Origin: Onthophagus taurus
Taxonomy: Eukaryota; Arthropoda; Insecta; Coleoptera; Scarabaeidae
Direction of reading: 5' to 3'
NCBI RefSeq assembly: GCF_036711975.1
Contig: NC_091976.1
Span: 11,656,001-11,720,000 of the forward strand
Length of the DNA: 64,000 bases
Positions 50,500-64,000 of this stretch are shown here, piece after piece. The position numbers and the translations under genes are program-made. Each line of letters starts with the position of its first letter. Position 1 is the first letter of the stretch. The notes below the pieces were generated by a model. The model was not told the origin of the DNA, made no database searches, and was given only the letters and a program-made list of their open reading frames with translations.

Positions 50500-53400
50500 T
50501 GGGCACATTTTGTTTTTTATCTCCAACATGCTCCAATACGACATAAGGCCCCTGAATATCACAAATATGGTCAACAGAATTTCCGGAACAAAAAGTGATA
50601 GAAAGTTCAACCATGGCTCAGAACGGCGTGTAACGTCATAATATCACGTTTTGGGCACATTTTGTTTTTTATCTCCAACAAGGTCCAACATGTCATTTGG
50701 CGCCTGAATATCACAAATATGGTCAACAGAATTATCGTAACCAAAAGTAATGGAAAGTTCAAACATGGCTCAGAACGGCGTATAACGTCATAATATCACG
50801 TTTTGGGCACATTTTGTTTTTTATCTCCAACATGCTCCAATGTGACATTTGGCATCTGAATATCACATATATGGTCGACAGAATTACCGAAACCAAAAGT
50901 GATAGAAAGTTCAAACATGGCTCAGAACGGCGTATAACGTCATAATATCACGTTTTGGGCACATTTTGTTTTTTATCTCCAACATGCTCCAATGTGACAT
51001 TTGGCATCTGAATATCACATATATGGTCGACAGAATTACCGAAACCAAAAGTGATAGAAAGTTCAACCATGGCTCAGAACGGCGTATAACGTCATAATAT
51101 CACGTTTTGGGCACATTTTGTTTTTTATCTCCAACATGCTCCAACATGTCATTTGGCGCCTGAATATCACAAATATGGTGAACAGAATTATCGGAACCAA
51201 AAGTGATGGAAAGTTCAAACATGGCTCAGAACGGCGTATAACGTCATAATATCACGTTTTGGGCACATTTTGTTTTTTATCTTCAACATGCTCCAACATG
51301 TCACTTGGCGCCTGAATATCACAAATATGGTCAACAGAATTATCGGAACCAAAAGTGATAAAAAGTTCAAACATGGCTCAGAACGGCGTATAACGTCATA
51401 ATATCACGTTTTGGGCACATTTTGTTTTTTATCTCCAACATGCTCCAATATGACATTTGGCCCCTGAATATCACAAATATGGTCAACTGAATTATCGGAA
51501 CCAAAAGCGATGGAAAGTTCAAACATGGCTCAGAACGGCGTATAACGTCATAATATCACGTTTTGGGCACATTTTGTTTTTTATCTCCAACATGCTCCAA
51601 CATGTCATTTGGCGCCTGAATATCACAAATATGGTGAACAGAATTATCGGAACCAAAAGTGATGGAAAGTTCAAACATGGCTCAGAACGGCGTATAACGT
51701 CATAATATCACGTTTTGGGCACATTTTGTTTTTTATCTTCAACATGCTCCAACATGTCACTTGGCGCCTGAATATCACAAATATGGTCAACAGAATTATC
51801 GGAACCAAAAGTGATAAAAAGTTCAAACATGGCTCAGAACGGCGTATAACGTCATAATATCACGTTTTGGGCACATTTTGTTTTTTATCTCCAACACGCT
51901 CCAACAAGTCATTTGGCATCTGAATATCACATATATGGTCGACAGAATTACCGAAACCAAAAGTGATAGAAAGTTCAAACATGGCTCAGAACGGCGTATA
52001 ACGTCATAATATCACGTTTTGGGCACATTTTGTTTTTTATCTCCAACATGCTCCGACAAGTCATTTGGCGCCTGAATATCACAAACATGGTCAACAGAAT
52101 TATCGGAACCAAAAGTGATGGAAAGTTCAAACATGGCTCAGAACGGCGTATAACGTCATAATATCACGTTTTGAGCACATTTCGTTTTTTATCTCCAACA
52201 TGCTCCAAGATGACATTTGGCCCCTGAATATCACAAATATGGTCAACAGAATTATCGGAACCAAAAGTGATGGAAAGTTCAAACATGGCTCAGAACGGCG
52301 TATAACGACATAATATCACGTTTTGGGCACATTTTGTTTTTATCTCCAACATGCTCCAATGTGACATTTGGCATCTGAATATCACATATATGGTCGACAG
52401 AATTACCGAAACCAAAAGTGATAGAAAGTTCAAACATGGCTCAGAACGGCGTATAACGTCATAATATCACGTTTTGGGCACATTTTGTTTTTTATCTCCA
52501 ACATGCTCCAATACGACATAAGGCCCCTGAATATCACAAATATGGTCAACAGAATTTCCGGAACAAAAAGTGATAGAAAGTTCAACCATGGCTCAGAACG
52601 GCGTGTAACGTCATAATATCACGTTTTGGGCACATTTTGTTTTTTATCTCCAACAAGGTCCAACATGTCATTTGGCGCCTGAATATCACAAATATGGTCA
52701 ACAGAATTATCGGAACCAAAAGTAATGGAAAGTTCAAACATGGCTCAGAACGGCGTATAACGTCATAATATCACGTTTTGGGCACATTTTGTTTTTTATC
52801 TCCAACATGCTCCAATGTGACATTTGGCATCTGAATATCACATATATGGTCGACAGAATTACCGAAACCAAAAGTGATAGAAAGTTCAACCATGGCTCAG
52901 AACGGCGTATAACGTCATAATATCACGTTTTGGGCACATTTTGTTTTTTATCTCCAACATGCTCCAACATGTCATTTGGCGCCTGAATATCACAAATATG
53001 GTGAACAGAATTATCGGAACCAAAAGTGATGGAAAGTTCAAACATGGCTCAGAACGGCGTATAACGTCATAATATCACGTTTTGGGCACATTTTGTTTTT
53101 TATCTTCAACATGCTCCAACATGTCACTTGGCGCCTGAATATCACAAATATGGTCAACAGAATTATCGGAACCAAAAGTGATAAAAAGTTCAAACATGGC
53201 TCAGAACGGCGTATAACGTCATAATATCACGTTTTGGGCACATTTTGTTTTTTATCTCCAACATGCTCCAATATGACATTTGGCCCCTGAATATCACAAA
53301 TATGGTCAACTGAATTATCGGAACCAAAAGCGATGGAAAGTTCAAACATGGCTCAGAACGGCGTATAACGTCATAATATCACGTTTTGGGCACATTTTGT

Positions 53401-54150
53401 TTTTTATCTCCAACATGCTCCAACATGTCATTTGGCGCCTGAATATCACAAATATGGTGAACAGAATTATCGGAACCAAAAGTGATGGAAAGTTCAAACA
53501 TGGCTCAGAACGGCGTATAACGTCATAATATCACGTTTTGGGCACATTTTGTTTTTTATCTTCAACATGCTCCAACATGTCACTTGGCGCCTGAATATCA
53601 CAAATATGGTCAACAGAATTATCGGAACCAAAAGTGATAAAAAGTTCAAACATGGCTCAGAACGGCGTATAACGTCATAATATCACGTTTTGGGCACATT
53701 TTGTTTTTTATCTCCAACACGCTCCAACAAGTCATTTGGCATCTGAATATCACATATATGGTCGACAGAATTACCGAAACCAAAAGTGATAGAAAGTTCA
53801 AACATGGCTCAGAACGGCGTATAACGTCATAATATCACGTTTTGGGCACATTTTGTTTTTTATCTCCAACATGCTCCGACAAGTCATTTGGCGCCTGAAT
53901 ATCACAAACATGGTCAACAGAATTATCGGAACCAAAAGTGATGGAAAGTTCAAACATGGCTCAGAACGGCGTATAACGTCATAATATCACGTTTTGAGCA
54001 CATTTCGTTTTTTATCTCCAACATGCTCCAAGATGACATTTGGCCCCTGAATATCACAAATATGGTCAACAGAATTATCGGAACCAAAAGTGATGGAAAG
54101 TTCAAACATGGCTCAGAACGGCGTATAACGACATAATATCACGTTTTGGG
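50500..54150. repeat. Higher-order repeat, period 1,823 bp (12 monomers)
   Basis: Two copies share GGTCAACTGAATTATCGG, the CAACAAGGTCC variant and a one-T deletion (TTTTGTTTTTATCTCC at about 52331 and 54154). Confidence 0.85.
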
Positions 54151-57100
54151 CACATTTTGTTTTTATCTCCAACATGCTCCAATGTGATATTTGGCATCTG
54201 AATATCACATATATGGTCGACAGAATTACCGGAACCAAAAGTGATAGAAAGTTCAAACATGGCTCAGAACGGCGTATAACGTCATAATATCACGTTTTGG
54301 GCACATTTTGTTTTTTATCTCTAACATGCTCCAACATGTCATTTGGCGCCTGAATATCACAAATTTGGTCAACAGAATTATCGGAACCAAAAGTGATGGA
54401 AAGTTCAAACATGGCTCAGAACGGCGTATAACGTCATAATATCACGTTTTGGGCACATTTTGTTTTTTATCTCCAACATGCTCCAATACGACATAAGGCC
54501 CCTGAATATCACAAATATGGTCAACAGAATTTCCGGAACAAAAAGTGATAGAAAGTTCAACCATGGCTCAGAACGGCGTGTAACGTCATAATATCACGTT
54601 TTGGGCACATTTTGTTTTTTATTTCCAACAAGGTCCAACATGTCATTTGGCGCCTGAATATCACAAATATGGTCAACAGAATTATCGGAACCAAAAGTGA
54701 TGGAAAGTTCAAACATGGCTCAGAACGGCGTATAACGTCATAATATCACGTTTTGGGCACATTTTGTTTTTTATCTCCAACATGCTCCAATGTGACATTT
54801 GGCATCTGAATATCACATATATGGTCGACAGAATTACCGAAACCAAAAGTGATAGAAAGTTCAAACATGGGTCAGAACGGCGTATAACGTCATAATATCA
54901 CGTTTTGGGCACATTTTGTTTTTTATCTCCAACATGCTCCAATGTGACATTTGGCATCTGAATATCACATATATGGTCGACAGAATTACCGAAACCAAAA
55001 GTGATAGAAAGTTCAACCATGGCTCAGAACGGCGTATAACGTCATAATATCACGTTTTGGGCACATTTTGTTTTTTATCTCCAACATGCTCCAACATGTC
55101 ATTTGGCGCCTGAATATCACAAATATGGTCAACAGAATTATCGGAACCAAAAGTGATGGAAAGTTCAGACATGGCTCAGAACGGCGTATAACGTCATATC
55201 ACGTTTTGGGCACATTTTGTTTTTTATCTCCAACATGCTCCAATGTGACATTTGGCATCTGAATATCACATATATGGTCAACAGAATTATCGGAACCAAA
55301 AGTGATGGAAAGTTCAAACATGGCTGAGAACGGCGTATAACGTCATAATATCACGTTTTGGGCACATTTTGTTTTTTATCTCCAACATGCTCCAATATGA
55401 CATTTGGCCCCTGAATATCACAAATATGGTCAACAGAATTATCGGAACCAAAAGTGATAGAAAGTTCAAACATGGCTCAGAACGGCGTATAAAGTCATAA
55501 TATCATGTTTTGGGCACATTTTGTTTTTTATCTCCAACATGCTCCAATACGACATATGGCCCCTGAATATCACAAATATGGTCAACAGAATTACCGGAAC
55601 AAAAAGTGATAGAAAGTTCAACCATGGCTCAGAACGGCGTATAACGTCATAATATCACGTTTTGGGCACATTTTGTTTTTATCTCCAACATGCTCCAAGA
55701 TGACATTTGGCCCCTGAATATCACAAATATGGTCAACAGAATTATCGGAACCAAAAGTGATAGAAAGTTCAAACATGGCTCAGAACGGCGTATAACGTCA
55801 TAATATCACGTTTTGGGCACATTTTGTTTTTTATCTCCAACATGCTCCAACATGTCATTTGGCGCCTGAATATCACAAATATGGTCAACAGAATTATTGG
55901 AACCAAAAGTGATGGAAAGTTCAAACATGGCTCAGAACGGCGTATAACGTCATAATATCACGTTTTGGGCACATTTTGTTTTTTATCTCCAACATGCTCC
56001 AAGATGACATTTGGCCCCTGAATATCACAAACATGGTCAACAGAATTATCGGAACCAAAAGTGATATAAAGTTCAAACATGGCTCAGAACGGCGTATAAC
56101 GTCATAATATCACGTTTTGGGCACATTTTGTTTTTTATCTCCAACATGCTCCAACATGTCATTTGGCGCCTGAATATCACAAATATGGACAACAGAATTA
56201 TCGAAACCAAAAGTGATGGAAAGTTCAAACATGGCTCAGAACGGCGTATAACGTCATAATATCACGTTTTGGGCACATTTTGTATTTTATCTCCAACATG
56301 CTCCAATGTGACATTTGGCATCTGAATATCACATATATGGTCGACAGAATTACCGGAACCAAAAGTGATAGAAAGTTCAAACATGTCTCAGAACGGCGTA
56401 TAACGTCATAATATCACGTTTTGGGCACATTTTGTTTTTTATCTCCAACATGCTCCAATACGACATATGGCCCCTGAATATCACAAAGATGGTCAACAGA
56501 ATTACCGGAACAAAAAGTGATAGAAAGTTCAAACATGGCTCAGAACGGCGTATAACGTCATAATATCACGTTTTGAGTACATTTTGTTTTTTATCTCCAA
56601 CATGCTCCAATATGACATTTGGCATCTGAATATCACATATATGGTCGACAGAATGACCGGAACCAAAAGTGATAGAAAGTTCAAACATGTCTCAGAACGG
56701 CGTATAACGTCATAATATCACGTTTTGGGCACATTTTGTTTTTTATCTCCAACATGCTCCAAGATGACATTTGGCCCGTGAATATCACATATATGGTCGA
56801 CAGAATTACCGGAACCAAAAGTGATAGAAAGTTCAAACATGTCTCAGAACGGCGTATAACGTCATAATATCACGTTTTGGGCACATTTTGTTTTTTATTT
56901 CCAACATGCTCCAATGTGATATTTGGCATCTGAATATCACATATATGGTCGACAGAATTACCGGAACCAAAAGTGATAGAAAGTTCAAACATGTCTCAGA
57001 ACGGTGTATAACGTCATAATATCACGTTTTGGGCACATTTTGTTTTTTATCTCCAACATGCTCCAACATATCATTTGGCGCCTGAATATCACAAATATGG

Positions 57101-58429
57101 TCAACAGAATTACCGGAACCAAAAGTGATAGAAAGTTCAAACATGGCTCAGAACGGCGTATAACGTCATAATATCACGTTTTGGGCACATTTTGTTTTTT
57201 ATCTCCAACATGCTCCAACATGTCATTTGGCGCCTGAATATCACAAATTTCGTCAACAGAATTATCGGAACCACAAGTGATGGAAAGTTCAAACATGGCT
57301 CAGAACGGCGTATAACGTCACAATATCACGTTTTGGGCACATTTTGTTTTTTATCTTCAACATGCTCCAACATGTCATTTGGCGCCTGAATATCACAAAT
57401 ATGGTCAACAGAATTATCGGAACCAAAAGTGATAGAAAGTTCAAACATGGCTCAGAACGGCGTATAACGTCATAATATCACGTTATGGGCACATTTTGTT
57501 TTTTATCTCCAACATGTTCCAATGTGACATTTGGCATCTGAATATCACATATATGGTCGACAGAATTACCGGAACCAAAAGTGATGGAAAGTTCAAACAT
57601 GGCTCAGAACGGCGTATAACGTCATAATGTCACGTTTTGGGCACATTTTGTTTTTTATCTCCAACATGCTCCAATACGACATATGGCCCCTGAATATCAC
57701 AAATATGGTCAACAGAATTACCGGAACAAAAAGTGATAGAAAGTTCAACCATGGCTCAGAACGGCGTATAACGTCATAATATCACGTTTTGGGCGCATTT
57801 CGTTTTTTATCTCCAACATGCTCCAAGATGACATTTGGCCCCTGAATATCACAAATATGGTCAACAGAATTATCGGAACCAAAAGTGATAGAAAGTTCAA
57901 ACATGGCTCAGAACGGCGTATAACGTCATAATATCACGTTTTGGGCACATTTTGTTTTTTATCTCCAACGTGCTCCAATGTGATATTTGGCATCTGAATA
58001 TCACATATATGGTCGACAGAATTACCGGAACCAAAAGTGATAGAAAGTTCAAACATGTCTCAGAACGGCATATAACATCATAATATCACGTTTTGGGCAC
58101 ATTTTGTTTTTTATCTCCAACATGCTCCAACATATCATTTGGCGCCTGAATATCACAAATATGGTCAACAGAATTACCGGAACCAAAAGTGATAGAAAGT
58201 TCAAACATTGCTAAGAACGGCGTATAACGTCATAATATCACGTTTTGGGCACATTTTGTTTTTTATCTCCAACATGCTCCAATGTGACATTTGGCATCTG
58301 AATATCACATATATGGTCGACAGAATATCCGAAACCAAAAGTGATAGAAAGTTCAAACACGGCTCAGAACGGCGTATAACGTCATAATATCACGTTATGG
58401 GCACATTTTGTTGTTTTTTTCTCCAACAT

Positions 58430-60870
58430 GCTCCAACATGTCATTTGGCGCCTGAATATCACAAATTTCGTCAACAGAATTATCGGAACCACAAGTGATG
58501 GAAAGTTCAAACATGGCTCAGAACGGCGTATAACGCCATAATATCACGTTTTGGGCACATTTTGTTTTTTATCTTCAACATGCTCCAACATATCATTTGG
58601 CGCCTGAATATCACAAATATGGTCAACAGAATTACCGGAGAAAATGTGATAGAAAGTTCAACCATGGCTCAGAACGGCGTATAACGTCATAATATCACGT
58701 TTTGGGCACATTTTGTTTTTTATCTCCAACATGCTCCAATACGACATATGGCCCCTGAATATCACAAATATGGTCAACAGAATTACCGGAACAAAAAGTG
58801 ATAGAAAGTTCAACCATGGCTCAGAACGGCGTATAACGTCATAATATCACGTTTTGGGCGCATTTTGTTTTTTATCTCCAACATTCTCCAAGATGACATT
58901 TGGCCCCTGAATATCACAAATATGGTCAACAGAATTATCGGAACCAAAAGTGATAGAAAGTTCAAACATGGCTCAGAACGGCGTATAACGTCATAATATC
59001 ACGTTTTGGGCACATTTTGTTTTTTATCTCCAACATGCTCCAATGTGATATTTGGCATCTGAAAATCACATATATGGTCGACAGAATTACCGGAACAAAA
59101 AGTGATAGAAAGTTCAACCATGGCTCAGAACGGCGTATAACGTCATAATATCACGTTTTGGGCGCATTTTGTTTTTTATCTCCAACATGCTCCAACATAT
59201 CATTTGGCGCCTGAATATTACAAATATGGTCAACAGAATTACCGGAACCAAAAGTGATAGAAAGTTCAAACATGGCTCAGAACGGCGTATAACGTCATAA
59301 TATCACGTTTTGGGCACATTTTGTTTTTTATCTCCAACATGCTCCAACATGTCATTTGGCGCCTGTATATCACAAATTTCGTCAACAGAATTATCGGAAC
59401 CACAAGTGATGGAAAGTTCAAACATGGCTCAGAACGGCGTATAACGTCATAATATCACGTTTTGGGCACATTTTGTTTTTTATCTTCAACATGCTCTAAC
59501 ATGACATTTGGCGCCTGAATATCACAAATATGGTCAACAGAATTATCGGAACCAAAAGTGATAGAAAGTTCAAACATGGCTCAGAACGGCGTATAACGTC
59601 ATAATATCACGTTTTGGGCACATTTCGTTTTTTATCTCCAACATGCTCCAACATGTCATTTGGCGCCTGAATATCACAAATTTCGTCAACAGAATTATCG
59701 GAACCACAAGTGATGGAAAGTTCAAACATGGCTCAGAACGGCGTATAACGCCATAATATCACGTTTTGGGCACATTTTGTTTTTTATCTTCAACATGCTC
59801 CAACATATCATTTGGCGCCTGAATATCACAAATATGGTCAACAGAATTACCGGAGAAAATGTGATAGAAAGTTCAACCATGGCTCAGAACGGCGTATAAC
59901 GTCATAATATCACGTTTTGGGCACATTTTGTTTTTTATCTCCAACATGCTCCAATACGACATATGGCCCCTGAATATCACAAATATGGTCAACAGAATTA
60001 CCGGAACAAAAAGTGATAGAAAGTTCAACCATGGCTCAGAACGGCGTATAACGTCATAATATCACGTTTTGGGCGCATTTTGTTTTTTATCTCCAACATT
60101 CTCCAAGATGACATTTGGCCCCTGAATATCACAAATATGGTCAACAGAATTATCGGAACCAAAAGTGATAGAAAGTTCAAACATGGCTCAGAACGGCGTA
60201 TAACGTCATAATATCACGTTTTGGGCACATTTTGTTTTTTATCTCCAACATGCTCCAATGTGATATTTGGCATCTGAAAATCACATATATGGTCGACAGA
60301 ATTACCGGAACAAAAAGTGATAGAAAGTTCAACCATGGCTCAGAACGGCGTATAACGTCATAATATCACGTTTTGGGCGCATTTTGTTTTTTATCTCCAA
60401 CATGCTCCAACATATCATTTGGCGCCTGAATATTACAAATATGGTCAACAGAATTACCGGAACCAAAAGTGATAGAAAGTTCAAACATGGCTCAGAACGG
60501 CGTATAACGTCATAATATCACGTTTTGGGCACATTTTGTTTTTTATCTCCAACATGCTCCAACATGTCATTTGGCGCCTGTATATCACAAATTTCGTCAA
60601 CAGAATTATCGGAACCACAAGTGATGGAAAGTTCAAACATGGCTCAGAACGGCGTATAACGTCATAATATCACGTTTTGGGCACATTTTGTTTTTTATCT
60701 TCAACATGCTCTAACATGACATTTGGCGCCTGAATATCACAAATATGGTCAACAGAATTATCGGAACCAAAAGTGATAGAAAGTTCAAACATGGCTCAGA
60801 ACGGCGTATAACGTCATAATATCACGTTTTGGGCACATTTCGTTTTTTATCTCCAACATGCTCCAACATG
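58430..60870. repeat. Higher-order repeat, period ~1,215 bp (8 monomers)
   Basis: The rare deletion variant ACCGGAGAAAATGTG appears near 58636 and 59851, with matching neighbours on both sides. Confidence 0.8.
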
Positions 60871-61699
60871 TCATTTGGCGCCTGAATATCACAAATATGC
60901 TCAACAGAATTATCGGAACCAAAAGTGATAGAAAGTTCAAACATGGCTCAGAACGGCGTATAACGTCATAATATCACGTTTTGAGCACATTTTGTTTTTT
61001 ATCTCCAACATGCTCCAATATGACATTTGGCATCTGAATATCACATATATGGTCGACAGAATGACCGGAACCAAAAGTGATAGAAAGTTCAAACATGTCT
61101 CAGAACGGCGTATAACGTCATAATATCACGTTTTGGGCACATTTTGTTTTTTATCTCCAACATGCTCCAAGATGACATTTGGCCCGTGAATATCACATAT
61201 ATGGTCGACAGAATTACCGGAACCAAAAGTGATAGAAAGTTCAAACATGTCTCAGAACGGCGTATAACGTCATAATATCACGTTTTGGGCACATTTTGTT
61301 TTTTATTTCCAACATGCTCCAATGTGATATTTGGCATCTGAATATCACATATATGGTCGACAGAATTACCGGAACCAAAAGTGATAGAAAGTTCAAACAT
61401 GTCTCAGAACGGTGTATAACGTCATAATATCACGTTTTGGGCACATTTTGTTTTTTATCTCCAACATGCTCCAACATATCATTTGGCGCCTGAATATCAC
61501 AAATATGGTCAACAGAATTACCGGAACCAAAAGTGATAGAAAGTTCAAACATGGCTCAGAACGGCGTATAACGTCATAATATCACGTTTTGGGCACATTT
61601 TGTTTTTTATCTCCAACATGCTCCAACATGTCATTTGGCGCCTGAATATCACATATATGGTCTACAGAATTACCGAAACCAAAAGTGATAGAAAGTTCA

Positions 61700-63250
61700 A
61701 ACATGACTCAGAACGGCGTATAACGTCATAATATCACGTTTTGGGCACATTTTGTTTTTTATCTCCAACACGCTCCAACAAGTCATTTGGCGCCTGAATA
61801 TCACAAATATGGTCAACAGAATTATCGGAACCATAAGTGATGGAAAGTTCAAACATGGCTCAGAACGGCGTATAACGTCATAATATCACGTTTTGAGCAC
61901 ATTTCGTTTTTTATCTCCAACATGCTCCAATGTGACATTTGGCATCTGAATATCACATATATGGTCGACAGAATTACCGAAACCAAAAGTGATAGAAAGT
62001 TCAAACATGGCTCAGAACGGCGTATAACGTCATAATATCACGTTTTGGGCACATTTTGTTTTTTATCTCCAACATGCTCCAACAAGTCATTTGGCGCCTG
62101 AATATCACAAATATGGTCAACAGAATTATCGGAACCAAAAGTGATGGAAAGTTCAAACATGGCTCAGAACAGCGTATAACGTCATAATATCACGTTTTGA
62201 GCACATTTCGTTTTTTATCTCCAACATGCTCCAAGATGACATTTGGCCCCTGAATATCACAAATATGGTCAACAGAATTATCGGAACCAAAAGTGATGGA
62301 AAGTTCAAACATGGCTCAGAACGGCGTATAACGTCATAATATCACGTTTTGAGCACATTGTGTTTTTTATCTCCAACATGCTCCAATGTGACATTTGGCA
62401 TCTGAATATCACATATATGGTCGACAGAATTACCGGAACCAAAAGTGATAGAAAGTTCAAACATGTCTCAGAACGGCGTATAACGTCATAATATCACGTT
62501 TTGGGCACATTTTGTTTTTTAACTCCAACATGCTCCAATACGACATATGGCCCCTGAATATCACAAATATGGTCAACAGAATTACCGGAACAAAAAGTGA
62601 TAGAAAGTTCAAACATGACTCAGAACGGCGTATAACGTCATAATATCACGTTTTGGGCACATTTTGTTTTTTATCTCCAACACGCTCCAACAAGTCATTT
62701 GGCGCCTGAATATCACAAATATGGTCAACAGAATTATCGGAACCATAAGTGATGGAAAGTTCAAACATGGCTCAGAACGGCGTATAACGTCATAATATCA
62801 CGTTTTGAGCACATTTCGTTTTTTATCTCCAACATGCTCCAATGTGACATTTGGCATCTGAATATCACATATATGGTCGACAGAATTACCGAAACCAAAA
62901 GTGATAGAAAGTTCAAACATGGCTCAGAACGGCGTATAACGTCATAATATCACGTTTTGGGCACATTTTGTTTTTTATCTCCAACATGCTCCAACAAGTC
63001 ATTTGGCGCCTGAATATCACAAATATGGTCAACAGAATTATCGGAACCAAAAGTGATGGAAAGTTCAAACATGGCTCAGAACAGCGTATAACGTCATAAT
63101 ATCACGTTTTGAGCACATTTCGTTTTTTATCTCCAACATGCTCCAAGATGACATTTGGCCCCTGAATATCACAAATATGGTCAACAGAATTATCGGAACC
63201 AAAAGTGATGGAAAGTTCAAACATGGCTCAGAACGGCGTATAACGTCATA
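61700..63250. repeat. Higher-order repeat, period ~911 bp (6 monomers)
   Basis: CATGACTCAG variants near 61703 and 62614 are followed by the same order of monomers, including GAACCATAAGTG and GAACAGCGTATAACG. Confidence 0.75.
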
Positions 63251-64000
63251 ATATCACGTTTTCGGCACATTTTGTTTTTTATCTCCAACATGCTCCAATC
63301 TGACATTTGGCGCCTGAATATCACAAATATGGTGGATAGAATTGCCGGAACCAAAAGTGATAGAAAGTTCAAACATGGCACAGAACGGCGTATAACGTCA
63401 TAATATCACGTTTTGGGCACATTTTGTTTTTTATCTCCAACATGCTCCAACATGTCATTTGGCGCCTGAATATCACAAATATGCTCAACAGAATTACCGG
63501 AACCAAAAGTGATAGAAAGTTCAAACATGGCTCAGAACGGCGTATAACGTCATAATATCACGTTTTGAGCACATTGTGTTTTTTATCTCCAACATGCTCC
63601 AATGTGACATTTGGCATCTGAATATCACATATATGGTCGACAGAATTACCGGAACCAAAAGTGATAGAAAGTTCAAACATGTCTCAGAACGGCGTATAAC
63701 GTCATAATATCACGTTTTGGGCACATTTTGTTTTTTAACTCCAACATGCTCCAATACGACATATGGCCCCTGAATATCACAAATATGGTCAACAGAATTA
63801 CCGGAACAAAAAGTGATAGAAAGTTCAAACATGTCTCAGAACGGCGTATAACGTCATAATATCACGTTTTGGGCACATTTTGTTTTTTATCTCCAACATG
63901 CTCCAATATGACATTTGGCATCTGAATATCACATATATGGTCGACAGAATTACCAGAACCAAAAGTGATGGAAAGTTCAAACATGGCTCAGAACGGCGTA

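Larger units (their letters stand above)
48482..64000. repeat. Satellite array, right block (~152-bp monomer)
   Basis: Same satellite and orientation as the left block, starting at AGCATGGTTCAGAACGG and running past the window end. Local variants of the left block recur here, for example CTCCAACATTCTCCAAGATG (about 8821, 58877) and CTGAAAATCACATATATGG (about 9004, 59058), so both sides belong to one amplified array. No gene is credible in it. Confidence 0.97.

Noticed and set aside
51457-57389. Further open frames in the right satellite block
   Set aside because: Same reason: the frame is a by-product of monomer variants.

Overview
The window is eukaryotic nuclear DNA, most likely from an arthropod (inferred from AT-rich, intron-containing Polinton genes inside satellite DNA; the species cannot be told). 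About 13.4 kb on the left and 15.5 kb on the right are one tandem satellite with a monomer of about 152 bp, arranged in several higher-order repeats. The two blocks flank a 35-kb insertion at 13432-48481.

The insertion is two Polinton/Maverick (adintovirus-like) elements, one inside the other. The outer element (13432-18138 plus 35618-48481, about 17.6 kb without the insert) has terminal inverted repeats (TIRs) of about 0.6 kb. The inner element (18139-35617, 17,479 bp) has TIRs of about 440 bp and a perfect 6-bp target duplication, GTCGAG. It landed in the outer element's major capsid gene, in opposite orientation. Both carry the same core set in the same order: a conserved protein of unknown function, a phospholipase-A2 capsid protein, an adenain-like protease, the penton-like minor capsid protein, a small basic protein, the hexon-like major capsid protein, an RNase H/exonuclease-like protein, a Cys/His protein, accessory genes, the packaging ATPase, a DUF8207-like protein, a 135-141 aa protein and an rve integrase with chromodomain. 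Facing these is a two-exon protein-primed family B DNA polymerase. The inner core genes all look open. The outer copy has a split capsid gene, a nonsense codon and a frameshift, but keeps intact polymerase, integrase, ATPase and protease.

Comparing the two elements shows features that look functional. (1) Both end the PLA2 capsid ORF with the slippery heptamer A_AAA_AAC directly before the stop, and the -1 frame is the protease, which has no ATG of its own at its conserved N-terminus; this predicts a Gag-Pro-like frameshift fusion. (2) The outer element carries a 74-aa protein with the PPP1R15/GADD34 signature (KVTF, then WE-x4-D-x2-RF-x2-RI), a candidate regulator of eIF2alpha dephosphorylation. 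(3) The accessory transcript of the outer element appears to begin with a leader of seven short exons separated by seven introns of 62-79 nt; the inner element has a related leader built from a duplicated exon-intron unit. (4) In both elements the first gene's start codon seems to be assembled by splicing (A|TG). (5) The TIRs contain a terminal hairpin with a shared motif, and the inner TIR is packed with AGGTCA half-sites.
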